This document shows, one piece after another, positions 1 through 11,900 of a stretch of 64,000 nt of DNA (the first letter of the stretch is position 1; the number at the start of each line of letters is the position of its first letter). The notes under the pieces are model-generated. The model was not told where the DNA came from, searched no databases, and was given only the letters and a program-made list of their open reading frames with translations. Made by a program: the position numbers and the translations under genes. Source of the DNA: Pinus tabuliformis (taxonomy: Eukaryota > Streptophyta > Pinopsida > Pinales > Pinaceae); the NCBI GenBank assembly GCA_031772625.1, contig CM062815.1, forward strand, positions 914,344,979 to 914,408,978. The letters run 5' to 3'.

Positions 1-2901
1 GCTTGCATCTACCATCTGTTCATGTTTCATCATTCTGAAGCCTTCCCATGCTACATCAGAAGGCTGGATAATAAAGGGGAAAGAAGATCTGTCATCTTCT
101 GGACCTCAGTTTATCATAAAGTCACAAATTCACCCTATACCTACTGTGAATTTGTTGACCAGTTTGTGTACCCAGTCTCTTGCATGCTGATGAGGTCCCC
201 TCCACCTAGAATATCTAATGAAATCAAGAAAGCTCTGCAGCTCTCTAAAAAATATAAAATAGGTGACTGGTACCTATATGAACACCATACTGTATTCAGA
301 GTTTATGGTTGTGAGCTCTGTCCATACAGGCTCCCCAAGTATGTACCTATGAGGTTGTTTGCCTTGGAGTATTACAGGCAATTAATTCAGTCAGACCTCA
401 CCCATTTCCACAGCTCCAAGAAAAAGGCCCGCCTTAGTTTCAAAAATGAGTTGGGCCCCTTCATTATGAACAAGAAGGAAGGATGGGAATCTGTAGACTT
501 GATCCTCAAAGACAAATATAAGTTGTCCTATAGTTTTCGATGGGTCCCTTACGACCCTCAAGGCTTCATCACTGCTACGAGAAATAAGTATAGACTCCTA
601 AGTATTAAGCATTGCCACTACCCACACATAGAAAAGTATGCCAACTTGCAAGAATGGCAGCTGGACACTCTAGTGGAGAGTTTAACTGAAGAAGAAAGAA
701 TGCTTAAAAACATGAAAGAGCTTGAGAAGACTATTGACCTGGACTATGTGCAGCAGGTACCTTTCAGGCCGCCTCATTCAGTGGGAGAAGGGACCTTAGT
801 GACAAGGACAGCACCACAGGCACCCTCTACATCGGCAGCAGCAGTGGATAAAGGCAAAGGCATAATGCATGCAGAACATGAAACACTGAAGGAGAAGGCA
901 GCCCCTTCAACTGAACAGCAAACTAAGCAGCAAAATGAGCTGTAGAGGGAGGAACAAACAGAGCAGCTGAAAGATCAAACTCCTCCTCCACAAACTGAGA
1001 CTCCTACAGCACCTATTTTGCAAACCCCAGCCCATGAGGAGAGGGGTTCTAAAAGAGAAAGAGAAGAGTCCACTCCTATTAGTGGACCTTCCCATCAGCC
1101 AGAGGCCAAAAGACAAAGGGCAGATTCCCCTGAGGTGGAAGACATTACTGAAGATGTCTTAAACAGAACAGGAAAGGACAGGGAGGGAAGCCAACATACA
1201 GGGACAAGCTCCTTTCAGCAGGAGCAGAGTTTACAGCTTGGTTTGGAGGTGTCATCCTCATCTCAGCAAAGCCAGAAGCCTAAAGGCACTAAGGCTTCTT
1301 TTAAACAGATCAAGGCAGCAAATGAGTTATTAAGGGCTGAGGCTTACAAACAGTTCATAGATGCTACACCAGCCCAGCAGGAAAGATTGATGTCGGTCTA
1401 TGACTTCAAGGAAGAAAAAATGATATTCAGCCATTTCAAACCCAAGGGGCCACAGCCAATGACAACTGCAGATTTCATCAAAACAAGGGTGGAGGTCCTA
1501 GCTAAAGACATACATCCTATGGACCAGATTGAACTCCACAAGCAGACTGGGGAGATGGTCTATGCCACATTGGTAGAGAAGGCCACACTGGCCCATGAGC
1601 TGAAAGATTCCTTGAAGAACACAAACACTCAGCTTGATTTTGAGAGGATGTCCTCTAAGGCCAAGGACAATAGAATAAAGTCTCTGGAGGAGATTATTAT
1701 TGATCTAGGGCATGATCCTAGTGATCCAACAGGTGTAAAAGCCCTCATAAAGAAGAAAGATGATGATCTGAATGCAATGAAGAAGAGGTTGGGGCTGTTA
1801 CCTACAGAACACCCTCAGACAGCAGAACTACAAAAAGAAAAACAGCTTAATGAACAACTTCACCTCCTTCTACAGCAAGATCAGAGGATCAAAGAATTGG
1901 AGAAAGAACTGGAAGGAACGCTACAAGACAAACATGGAGAATCTACACTCCAGGCTCCTCCAACAGCTTCAACAACATCAACAACTTCAGGGGCAACAGT
2001 GGCCCCTACAACAGAAGCAGCAAGCACAACAGCAGCTCCAGATGCCCACCCAAGTATAGAAGAATTGACCAAGGTTGTCAAGGCAATGGAGCTCCAGGCA
2101 GATGAGATAAAGAAAGCAAAGGACAAATTGGCAGAGATAGATGCCAAGTATGACAAATCAAAGGTAACTATAGCAGAACAGGGCAGAGAAATTAAGGCCC
2201 TAAAGGATAAAATAAAGGCCCTAGAAAAGGAGCTCAATCTGGAAAGTACCATGGCCGACATAAAAATAATTTTGTGGGGTAAGATTACTCAAGCTATCAC
2301 CAAACAATGGAAATCCATCAAAACAATCCATGAGTACATGGATTTAATTGGCCAAGCACAGACAGAAATCCAGAGGGCCAAAACAGTGCTGGGAAACAGA
2401 CCTGAGCAGGCAAACCAACTGATAGATTTTTTGAACAGGCAAGACAAAGAGGAGCTGGCAGCCATTGGCATCGTCAACAGAACAGAGGCCATCCTCACAG
2501 CTAAAAAGGTGCTAACTCTCAGAGGTTATGTACAGACTGTAGAAAGAAAATGCTATGAAATACAGGCTGAGGTGGAGGAGTATAAACTCAAAATGGGAAT
2601 GCTGCAAGCAAGGGGATGGCCTGGCCTGCTGAACAGCACAGGGAAATTGATTACCAGAGATCAATTCACCAACAGGATGGCCACTTACATTGAAAATCAA
2701 ATCACTGCATCTGGCAGTACTCCTGAGGAAACAGGGCCTCCAACAGGACAGAGCTTGTACACTAAACTTCAAGGCCTATTCTTCATTGAAAGTGAGGCAA
2801 ATCATTTGTTCGAAACTCCTCCTAACTTTTGGCGGTATACAGAGGCCGATGAGACTCTAATAAAAATTCGGAGACATCAAATGCCTAAGGAGGATTGGTA
2901 G
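1..2901 (+). CDS. Large coiled-coil protein frame of unknown function, copy 1 (5' end outside window, about one break)
   Basis: I do not recognise the family. Nearly the whole stretch is open in one frame, and the reading continues upstream of the window. The order is as follows. A globular part (about bases 1-730) has well-spaced aromatics and the motifs GDWYLY, VYGCELCPYRLP and RLFALEYYRQ. A Pro/Thr/Ala/Gln/Lys/Glu-rich linker follows (about 730-1290), then a helical block (1290-1560). Next come heptad-rich Lys/Glu/Leu coiled coils (1560-1920), a Thr/Ala/Ser linker (1925-2060) and a second coiled coil (2065-2250). A helical C-terminal part ends with PNFWRYTEADE. No signal peptide, membrane span, zinc finger, RT, integrase or transposase motif is visible. 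A diverged copy lies at 45760-49310 with the same order; the best segments are roughly 60% identical by eye. It may be the accessory ORF of a retroelement or a dispersed gene family. It is treated here as an old element-associated frame. Confidence 0.6.
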
Positions 2902-4035
2902 CAAGCAATGCTTCAAATTCTGCCACGGTAGCTCCAGCTGTTTTGTCACTGCCACCTCCAGGTCACTACAAGACAAATGACAAGACAAATATCAGCCATC
3001 AAAACAACTTAAAAGGTGACTTATCTCACATACATGACAGCTGTGCCAAAATCAAACAGCGCATTTTTGGCCGACTTTAGCAGCCATAAAGACCAAAATA
3101 TCGTCTGACTTCTGACAGCTGAAGCATTAAGGAGTTACTGCTGCATTCACTTCTTCAGCTACTAAATTTTTGAGATTAGCATATCATGAATGAGGCAATA
3201 ACTCATCTTCATTGATATTTTGGTGTAAAATTTTGTATATATACTCCCCTTAGTAACGCATAAGGGGTTGGTAGTTTTTACTCTAAGGCATGTATACTCT
3301 GTACTTTCAGAAAAGATTAATACAAAGAGCAAATTTCAGCTCAGTGATTTCCTGGAACTCTAGTGTCTTGTTGATAATCTAAGTGCTGGTGCAGAATTCC
3401 TGTGTTGTCTGGTGGAATGATATGTTTTCTTTAAACTCTGTTTCTGTTTCCCTATGTTACTCAATTTTTACGTTTTCATCATATCTAGCAATAAAGAAAA
3501 AGAATAGTTTCGGGACATGTTTCTTCATACCATGTGCTCAATCTTATATTGCTGTAAATGTTTTCCTCAGGATTAAACATACATGAATTCTTAAATGCTC
3601 ATGTTATATTTAATTCCATGTTGTGACTATTATCGAGAAATTCTTCAATGCTTCCAGGTAACAATTGCTTTCTTTCATATCAGTTTATAGAAAGATCCTT
3701 AAGTGCCTTTCTTATCCTTAACATATTACATCCAAGCTCAATTTCAAAGAGTTGTTCCCCAGACAATTGTCCTGCTCTGCAGTTATCATTACAGTATCAA
3801 CACAGCACACCGAACCAAAGGACCACTGACTCCATTGCCCAATGTTATATAAGATTTTGGTAAGAGCATACAAGTTTTGACTGAAACTTTTCCAACCAAA
3901 CAAATAAACCAAATTTGAACTTAACAGCTAGCCTAAAACACCAACAGAACAGAGACAAATCATCAAGAGAGAGCCCTCTCTGATTACAGCTTGGCTAGAA
4001 GCTGCAATCCAAAGATTGGTTAGTGGTTACCCCGG
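2902..4035 (+). repeat. 3' flank conserved between the two coiled-coil copies, LTR-like
   Basis: This stretch has no convincing gene. It matches the flank of copy 2 (49311-50460) in blocks: an AT-rich lead, a TATA box with an adjoining inverted repeat, and a tail at about 3920-4035 matching about 50338-50460 (shared AACTAGCCTAA and AGAGAGAG-CCTCT blocks). The pattern resembles U3-TATA-R-U5 of a long terminal repeat, but no terminal TG/CA pair or second LTR could be fixed. It could instead be a transcribed 3' region. Confidence 0.45.
3236..3267 (+). promoter_or_regulatory. TATA box followed by a 7-bp inverted repeat
   Basis: TATATATA at 3236-3243 is followed two bases later by CCCCTTA (3246-3252), an 8-base spacer and TAAGGGG (3261-3267). 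The equivalent place in copy 2 has TATAAATA followed by a 16-bp palindrome. The position is conserved although the stem sequence is not. Confidence 0.45.
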
Positions 4036-4417
4036 TCGTATTCCCTTGGGAGTCAAAGGGAACAACCTGGGTGTTAACAGTCTCTAACTCTTCTTCTTCT
4101 ATAGGATCTTTGTATATCTCAAGATGTTCACCTATAGGTTCTTCTGGGTCGCTGTCACCAAAGAAGACAGAAGGGTGACTCAGTGATGTGGTGGGGGTGT
4201 TGGGTAGGAATTTACCTGATTTATCTCGGTTCCTACGAGGCATGAAATGGAAAAGACTTTCTCTCTTTTTTGATTGCTTTTGCTTTTTTTTCTTTGGTAC
4301 CTGCAAAACTGAAACAGATTGATCTACAACTAACTATCTTACTGAAATAAAGATGCAGAATTGAATTGAAAGTAGGAAAGAACTAGTCTACTTTTCTCAA
4401 ATGAAATTGCAGGAATG

Positions 4418-4560
4418 GAAATGCTAATCTACGCTTGCAGAATTGAAATTGCGGAATTGAAAGGCTAATCTAGGAAAGCAGGGAATGCTAATCTATGAAA
4501 GCAGGAAATGCTAATCTATGAAAGCATGAAATGATAATCTATGAAAGAAGGAAATGTCTA
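4418..4560. repeat. 23-bp tandem repeat, about 4-5 copies
   Basis: The unit is roughly GCTAATCTATGAAAGCAGGAAAT, starting at 4464, 4487, 4510 and 4533, with a diverged copy before. It lies between the primer site and the gag leader frame of the Athila-like remnant. Confidence 0.75.
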
Positions 4561-4654
4561 TGCTACTTTTGCAGAATGGAAATGAAATAAACTACTGAGC
4601 AGAAGGCAAGAGTAAGAAAATAGAAGAAAAGCAACAATTACTAATACTCTGACG

Positions 4655-4674
4655 CTTCCCCGGCAACGGCACCA
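4655..4674 (-). other. Primer binding site, Athila/tRNA-Asp type
   Basis: On the minus strand the sequence reads TGGTGCCGTTGCCGGGGAAG, one change from the common Athila-type site TGGCGCCGTTGCCGGGGA. It lies six bases inside the LTR edge. Confidence 0.75.
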
Positions 4675-4680
4675 AAAAGA

Positions 4681-6777
4681 TGGTGGGCTCCAGTATTGTA
4701 GCAATAATGCTAAAACTCCTGGAGCTTCCTATCTCTAATTTTATCAACCCGGTAGTTCGTACAAACTTGGAAGCGACGGTGCTGTATGCACAAGTACTAG
4801 CTCTTGTCACAGCTGTCACTTGGTCAGCTAGCACAAGTCCGCTAGGGCCCAGGCCAACTTCTATATGCTCTCAGAAGAAGCTTTATGAGTGATGGACGAA
4901 AGCTATCTCGAAGGAAGTTAACCTACTTTGCAAAAATGAACTGAAAGCCAACCAAAACATGGAAACCCTAGTAAACCCTAATCTGACTAGTTTAACCTCT
5001 ATGATGCAATAGTGAGAGTGCAAACGTCTAAGAATGATGCCATTACCTCTAGTGATATGAAATGCATGAACTTAAACTACTTCCATTGAAAAGAACATTG
5101 TTTTGTATTTTTACTTAAGTGGTTGGAGTGATTATGATTTTGTTTCTTATTAGGGTTTGGTTGTGCAGAGATGGTGCGAAGGGAGAGAAAGCTTGGGAAA
5201 GGTAAGGAGGGCTAGGAGAGGTCTCAGGGGATCCCTAGCATTAGTCCACAGAAGTCCACAACGTTCAGGTGCTTGGCAACCGAGTTTGCAGGCTTCTACA
5301 GGATGTCTGCAGGGGATCCTACAGGAAACTCAGGAATTCTACAGGAAGTCTGCTAACTTCTACAGGATGTTCTCCCGTGGGAGTTTTGGGTGATGGTGAA
5401 GTGATGGAGTGGTATGGGTGGATAGGTAAGATGGAGATGGAGCTTGTGATGGCTCAGGGGCAGAGAAATAAGATGGAGAAAGAGTGCATGAAGTTGGTTG
5501 GTGGATAGAAGGATGGAAGCAACGAAAGGTCAAGAAAATGGAGCTACGTGGACAATGGAAGAGTTGGAAGGTAAACGAGTTGAACAAAGGTTGAGTAGGT
5601 GGCTTTAGGCGTGGTTAAGAAGAAGCAGAAGGAAATGGAATGATGCTGAGCAGTGTAAATAAAACAAATTGCTTATGTCTTGCACCAAAAACGAGAGTTC
5701 ATTAACCTGTGCTACCTGTGCTATTAAACAAATGAACAGCAATGTAAATCGAGAAGAGAAGTTGTGCATGGAGTTGGAATGAAGAAGTATGGCTCATGAT
5801 CAAAGTGCATGGATGGATCTATAATTAAAATGACTGTGTTGCAGCTTGCATGAAAGTAAAAAGACTGCGTTTTTTTGGTGGTTGGTACAGACTGCACCCC
5901 CATCTCTAAACAGAGATGGCAATGAAGGCACTATCAACCTTTTCTTGGAGCTCCAGTGAATTACAATCCTCCTATTCTAATCTAAGCAACTGAAAGCGAT
6001 TTAACCATAAGCTAATCCTACTCAATCTCATTAAAGAAATCAAATCAGCAGACTGTAAATTCTAAATGCATGTCAAAACAGAGGAAATAAAGTGCTGCAA
6101 AGAAAGGCAAATAACACTACAAAGAAGAGGAGGTCTATTTCTCTCAGGTTGGGCCCTAACCTGAGAGCTATAACTCCCTTAAAAACTTAGAATTAGATCC
6201 AAATCTGCTTGCCTTTATTCATAGTCAAGATTCTAATGTCATGCCAAAACTGACTTACAAAAAACAAACACCGAGCTGTAACTCGTGCTCAGAAATTACA
6301 ATAGTAATTCAAAAGTTCAAAAAGCTCCTATCAAAGGCTATGGCCTTCATATTTATACACAATGAAGATCAAGCTGGCTTCCTCCATTCATGGAGCTTGG
6401 CTGTCCAATTGAAAGTTAAACTGCTGATCCTGTAGAATCCGTTGGCTGCCTTTAAGCTCGGTGGGGAGAGCTGTTGGAGCTCGGAGTTAAGGTGAAAATC
6501 ACAAGGAAGGTCATCAAGACTGTGGACAACCTCCCTATGAACTCGCAATGCCACCTTGGCTGTCTCCTTGTCTCCATTTACGTGGTCTTTGCTCCCTTTA
6601 ATGCCAAAAAACCTGAAATCATCATGTATTAGCCACATAGATATAATGCCTGCCCTTCTTCCTACAAATAACATGAATATACCAAGAAATGAATGCATAA
6701 GTGATAAAAGATGAATGGTTGAGCTAGGTAAGTAGGCCAAATGAGCCCAATTTGTTACCAAAAATTGGGGCTCATCA
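4681..6777 (-). repeat. 5' LTR of the Athila-like remnant
   Basis: The LTR begins TGGTGGGCTCC and ends GGGGCTCATCA on the plus strand. It holds a telo-box-like AAACCCTAA near 4974 and a short array of TTCTACAGGA-type repeats at about 5290-5370. Open frames in this stretch (about 5157-5590) follow the repeat and are not convincing genes. Confidence 0.55.
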
Positions 6778-6888
6778 ATATGTTTAACTAATTTCTGAAT
6801 TTCTAGAATTGGTTTAAAGAAGAGCTATGGGTGTCTGGAGTATCCTGGGTTATGGGAAGCCAGGGAAACCTAACCTTTCTTCATCAAG

Positions 6889-6900
6889 TGGTATCAGAGA
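6889..6900 (+). other. Primer binding site, initiator tRNA-Met type
   Basis: TGGTATCAGAGA lies two bases inside the LTR end. This is the standard plant Copia primer site. Confidence 0.85.
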
Positions 6901-9900
6901 TAAGCTATGTTTTCAGAGAATGTCAGAGCCGCATAAATCTTCCAGTTTTATAGCTCTTGGAGAAAGATACATGATTCTATTGGAGGAAGCAATGTTTATA
7001 ACAACTTGAGGTAAGTCTCTATTGAATTGAGATTTTTCGAGCGTGAGTTGTTGTGCTAACATAGTGGGGAGTATCTACCGTGATGTAGAACCAATTTCTC
7101 TTTGGTGATGCAGTCAGAATAACAAAGATTGAATAGTGGAGATGCTTGCATGTTTGAAGGAAACTTGACAATGGAAAGGGGTTGAAGGAAAAAGAAACTT
7201 ACAATAGTAAGACAGTTGATTGTAGGGAAGTGAATAGTTGATATGCTGTTGAGAAAGAACAAGTGCATTGGGTTGAGAGGAATTATTTTAACAAGTAGTG
7301 GAATATGAGATCTTGTTATAGATCTTATAAAATTGAATGTGTTGTTTTTGTCATTAAAAGAATTGTGTTTGTAGGACTGAATTGGTAGAAGTTTCCATAG
7401 AAAGTAAGCTATGTCAAAGGAGAAGGAGAAATAAAATCACTTGGATGAAGAAATTGTGGCGAAACCTAACAAAAAAATAAGAAGAGTGAGCAATTAAAAA
7501 TGCAAAAACCAACAACTTTGATAGTTGAGGAAAAATCATGCTCAAGAAGAGGTTCTACTACAAATAACTTAGAGAAGAGAAGATACCAAGAGGATGACTT
7601 TGTATGGGTGACTGTGGTGAAGTAAAATTATAAGTGTGGACACAAATTCCTCTAGCCTGATAATGGGTCTAGCCACAACAGATACATTTTATGGAATATT
7701 TCCTTACGTTAGAACCAATTAAGAGGGACTACCTCTTAGTACGCTTATCCCGTTTGATGATGTCCTTGCTTGCTCGCTCCAGATATCTCTTGCTTCCGTT
7801 TTCAAACACCTGAAACAAGTAAACAACAACAAACAACAACCATGATAATAGAAAAATTGTAATTCAACCTACTTAACAAGTCAAGAAACATTAAGCCATG
7901 AATATGTAAGATGACAAATCATGTAGGAAATAAATTGATAGTTGCATATATATTGATATCAAGAAGAGATTACAACCATTGTCTTGATGTTACGGTTCTC
8001 CTATGACAAGACCAGGTTCCCACACACTTATGCTAGCATTCCATGATGGCCTCAATCAATAATAGTTTTAAGGCTCTTCCCTTTAGGCTTCACTCCAAAC
8101 CAAATCACACTTCTCCCTCACACAACTAGATAGCTACAACTATGAATAGCTTGCTGTTTACTCCAAACCAAAATAGCACTAGCACACCAACATTAACACT
8201 AGCTTGTGCATGGGAAGAAGGGAGGTTTAGATAGGAGAATGGATGGGAGATGGATCCTCTCCTCATGGGAGAAGGTATTATCCCTTGAGGTAGTGCCATC
8301 ATTATAGGGGAAAGGAGCCTAAACTGACATCCTCGACCCCATCCAACCAAACCATTTACTAGACTTCTGTTACGAAGCTTCTAGAGCTGGAAGCTTCAGC
8401 TCTTAATTTGAAAAACTTTCCATAACAGGACCGGTGTGATTGGAAAACAACTCAGTCGCTTCAGTCGGCGGTAGGGATAATGCTAATCTCTGCACATTGG
8501 CGTGGGGGAGACAAAGGCCATTAACACCGGTCTTGTAAACTAGGCAAAACAGAAGTTTCAGGGGGAATGGTGCAAAAGGGAATTGATTTGCTCATGAAGA
8601 GGGACACAATGGGAGTTTCTTCCTGAAGGTAAAGCCTGTGGGGTTCACTGTAGAGGTCCTCCAGGATCATGGAACAGGGAATACAGGGACAATGACAAAA
8701 TGATGTGTAACAGTGACAAGTAGCATACTTGTTACAGAGAAAAGAAGGGTTTGTTGCAGCTCACTAGCAGACAAGAAGAGTTAACAAGAGGAAGAGATGA
8801 AGATAAATGTTATTGGTCATAAAAAGGGTTCAGAGGAAAGTAACAAGAAAAAGAAGAAAAAGTGCCAAAGCAGTGAAGTGAGAAGGAGATGGTTGAGTTA
8901 GGGCAGAACTAAATCATGTGGAATATTTTCTATAAGAAAATTAGATGATCGGAGTTATGAGAAAAAAATGGTGTTGAACAGGGAGGCCTACAATAGCGAA
9001 GGGATGACAATAGTAAGGAGAATTATGTAGCAGTAGTTGTGTGAATATTGAACAAGGGGGTAATGGTCTTTTGTTTTCAGCTAATTGAGGATGATGGCAA
9101 TGAACCTTGTGGTAGAAAGTGAGAAAGAACAACAGAGTTCTTAGAGGAACACGGTGAGCCAATTTCATGCGGAATCCAGAAGAGTAGAGAGTGCTCAGAT
9201 GGAGATTCTAGAGGAAGGAGTCAATAAAAATACCATGAGAAGACTAGGATTGGAAGCGCTCGGTATGGGATTTACAAACAAGAAGATGGAGTTAGCTTGT
9301 TGTAGTGGCTTGTGTGCAGTTCACATTGAGCAAGAAGAAGCTCATGGAAGAAGGAAATTTGTGACTATGAAGAGTCATAGTAAAGGTTCAGAGAGAAGAC
9401 AAAGTGGATCAAGTCAGGAAAAACTTGATGTAGAAGTAGCTGAAGTCAAATTACAACTAGATATTATGATAGGACTGCTACATAAAGATGAGGAATACCA
9501 AGGTTACAAATAATGTCTCTGGAAGAGAGTAAAATGGAATTTGTTGTAGGTGAAGTTGAGACATAGATCAAATGCTCAGTTGCAGGAATGATCAAGGGAT
9601 TTGAGTTGCATCCATGGAAGAACAACCTGCAAGTGATGAACAAATGTGTGTGGATGATAATGAGGATGTTGTTATAGTGGATGAAGTAGATGAAGATTTG
9701 ATGAGTATCTTGGAGACAGTAAATTTTAGGCAAGGATTGAGTTAGAGGATGAAATTAACAGAAGGAGAGAAAGAAGGTATAGTGGGTTGCATGAAGAGAC
9801 AACCTATGATGTTGAGGAAGTTTTGAGAAATATATTGGCAAGTTTGAACAATTCAACAATAAGTAAAGTTCAAAGTTCGCAACATAAGCGGTAAAAGAAG

Positions 9901-10274
9901 GTAGAAGATGAGTTAAGGATATGGTAAGAGATTTGTTTCACTGTGTAGGTGATAGTGGAGGAAGGTGAAGAGATTTGCAATAGCCTATAGAAATGAGTGT
10001 TCGTAGGGTTCGAGAGAAGCGAACCAAGAAGATGCCAAAAGCCTAAACTTAGGAGAAAGTTTTGTGAGGTATCGTGTAGCAAGATGGAGGCTTGTTACTA
10101 CAAAGGTGCATTGCAGATCACAAGTTGAAGTTGTTCGAGAAGACTAGATGCATATGAAAAAGAGGTCATAAATTTTTGTACCTTGGGAGTCTGATGCAGG
10201 TGCATAGATGGAGCACAAAGTTCAATGAAGGTTGGACCAAATCTTTCCAACATGATGGGATGGTCACATGATGA

Positions 10275-10286
10275 TGCTGGGGGAGA
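10275..10286 (+). other. Polypurine tract
   Basis: GCTGGGGGAGAT immediately precedes the 3' LTR, the usual Copia arrangement. Confidence 0.65.
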
Positions 10287-11900
10287 TTTTAAATGTTTTG
10301 TAAGAAATTATAGATATTTACATTAGGATGTGAGTTTTGTTTTTAGAATAAGTTGGAGGAACTATATCCTAATGTAAATGTAATTCCAGTTTCCCATGCT
10401 TTGTGAGAAGGGGAAACAAATCATTACTTGTGATTCTTAGTTATCCTATGTAGCTTTATTTTTAGAGAGGATGAATGTTTGAGAAGAAGTGTGTGTGCAA
10501 CAAAGGAGAAGTGAAGTGGAAGAAGAGAAGAAGCTCCAACTATAGGAGACGAGGCAGAGGATGAGAGGCCTAGGCTGCACATGCCCACATTGTAAATTTA
10601 GCTAGTTTAATGTATGTCTGGTTTTTATTAGTGAAAAAATTGTTTAATGATTTTGGACATGTTTATTTCTCTGTTTGTATAATGTTAACTTGATTTGTTG
10701 AGGATTGCACTTATTGAGTCAATTTATAGTAAGAATCTGAATGTCTCATGGTTGTATGCGTTTATGTCAAAGTGATGCTTTGGTTTAAGTCTAATCTGGG
10801 AACTAGACATTTTATCCATGTGTGTATGAAGTTGTAACTTCATATTGTGGCTCTAGTTGTTGTTGACATGTTTGTGATATGTTGCTGGTCTGAATATCGA
10901 TGTGTGTAGTTGTTTCTAGTACATGGTAGCACTACATACTCATTATAGATGCTATGTGTTTCTGGTATAGAGTTTTGAGATGCTATAATCCATGGAATTG
11001 ATTGATATTATACCCTGTGACTTTAACTGTTGTGTACGTTTGTCATGTAACCTTGGGTATTGTGTTTTAGTTGTGTCCAAACCCGTGGGGGAATGCCTTT
11101 TATGTTATAACATAGTGGTTGTATGAGATTTACAATGACTAGGTGTTGTTAGAGTAGAAACATAGTACCCTGTGTTAATGCCTCTTTCTTTGTTTTGATT
11201 GGTGGAGTGTATGGTGAGATTGCCCATTTACCTTTATGGGATTCCTATTGTAAAGTGTGTAGAAGAATATGTGTTTGTTCCTGGAATAGTGGTTGCATGT
11301 TTTTGCTGGTAGTTAATGTGTTATTGCAACAAAAAACTAGAGGACCCTGTTTTGAATGTTGTCAAGATCATTTCGTATTTGTTTTCTCTGGTTAGTTTGC
11401 ATGAGAGTGTAATCCAGGTAAAGAAAGGTGTATGAACGTGTCCCTTATGTCAAGGATCCATTCAACCCTATGTATAAGTGATTAGGAACCAAAATGAGTA
11501 GTTTCGGTTTCTTGGAATACGAAAAGACAGAGTTTGGGGGCGCTACAAAAATATTTTGCAGCGCCTACAAGAATTTTTCAGCATTGATTTTTTTTTTTTT
11601 TGCAATGCCTACAACAAGGAGTTTTTATGGGTGCGTATGAGTTTATAAGAGCTTGTTTTGGCCTCCCTATTGTGCTATTTGATAAGTGAACCCCATGCAA
11701 TTTGGGTGAGGTCAAAAAAAGGATTTAAGGGGAGAGACTCTCCCGCATGCTACTAGTGAAGCTAAATCTAGACTCTCTTTTGATTGTGTATGTTTAATTA
11801 ATTTTTGAATTTCTAGAATTGGTTTAAAGCAGAGTTGTGGGTGTTTTTGTTGGAGTATCCTAGGTTATGGGCAGCCGAGGAAACCTGACCTTTCCCATCA
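10287..11900 (+). repeat. 3' LTR of the Copia-type derivative
   Basis: This runs from just after the polypurine tract to the CCCATCA end. About 110 bp at its right end match the 5' LTR remnant at 6778-6886. The left edge is approximate, because no clean TG terminus is visible at the tract. Confidence 0.6.

Larger units (their letters stand above)
3995..6777 (-). mobile_element. Athila-like Ty3/gypsy remnant: 5' LTR, primer site and gag leader
   Basis: Read on the minus strand, a 2.1 kb LTR (6777-4681, TG...CA ends) is followed six bases later by a primer site like tRNA-Asp-type Athila sites (TGGTGCCGTTGCCGGGGA). A short leader follows, then a 103-codon open frame (4306-3995) rich in Lys/Arg at its start, with the motif MPRRNRDKSGKF typical of a gag N-terminus. 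The rest of the internal region and the other LTR are absent; the coiled-coil flank abuts it. It is a broken fossil. The right LTR edge was set by where homology to the Copia-type LTR resumes (6778), so this element appears to sit inside that older LTR. Confidence 0.65.
6778..11900 (+). mobile_element. Copia-primed LTR derivative without pol (LARD-like)
   Basis: The last ~109 bp of a 5' LTR (6778-6886, ending TTCATCA) matches the end of a 3' LTR (about 11793-11900, ending CCCATCA). Directly inside the first is TGGTATCAGAGA, the plant Copia primer site for initiator tRNA-Met. A polypurine tract GCTGGGGGAGAT lies at 10275-10286 just before the 3' LTR. The 3.4 kb between is AG-rich and shows no gag, protease, integrase, RT or RNase H motifs; small frames such as 9154-9513 resemble nothing known to me. 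It is best read as a non-autonomous large retrotransposon derivative mobilised by a Copia element. It is broken: most of the 5' LTR is replaced by the Athila-like LTR. Confidence 0.65.

Noticed and set aside
5157-5590. Overlapping open frames on both strands in the Athila-like LTR
   Set aside because: They follow a short TTCTACAGGA-type repeat and have no protein motif; they look like chance frames.
8429-8532. GACCGGTGT and ACACCGGTC as inverted ends of a ~104-bp MITE-like unit
   Set aside because: The arms are only 9 bp, no target duplication is visible, and there is no second copy in the window.
9154-9513. 119-codon frame as a possible gene
   Set aside because: It lies in AG-rich internal DNA of a non-autonomous LTR derivative. 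The charged composition follows base composition and no family is recognisable.
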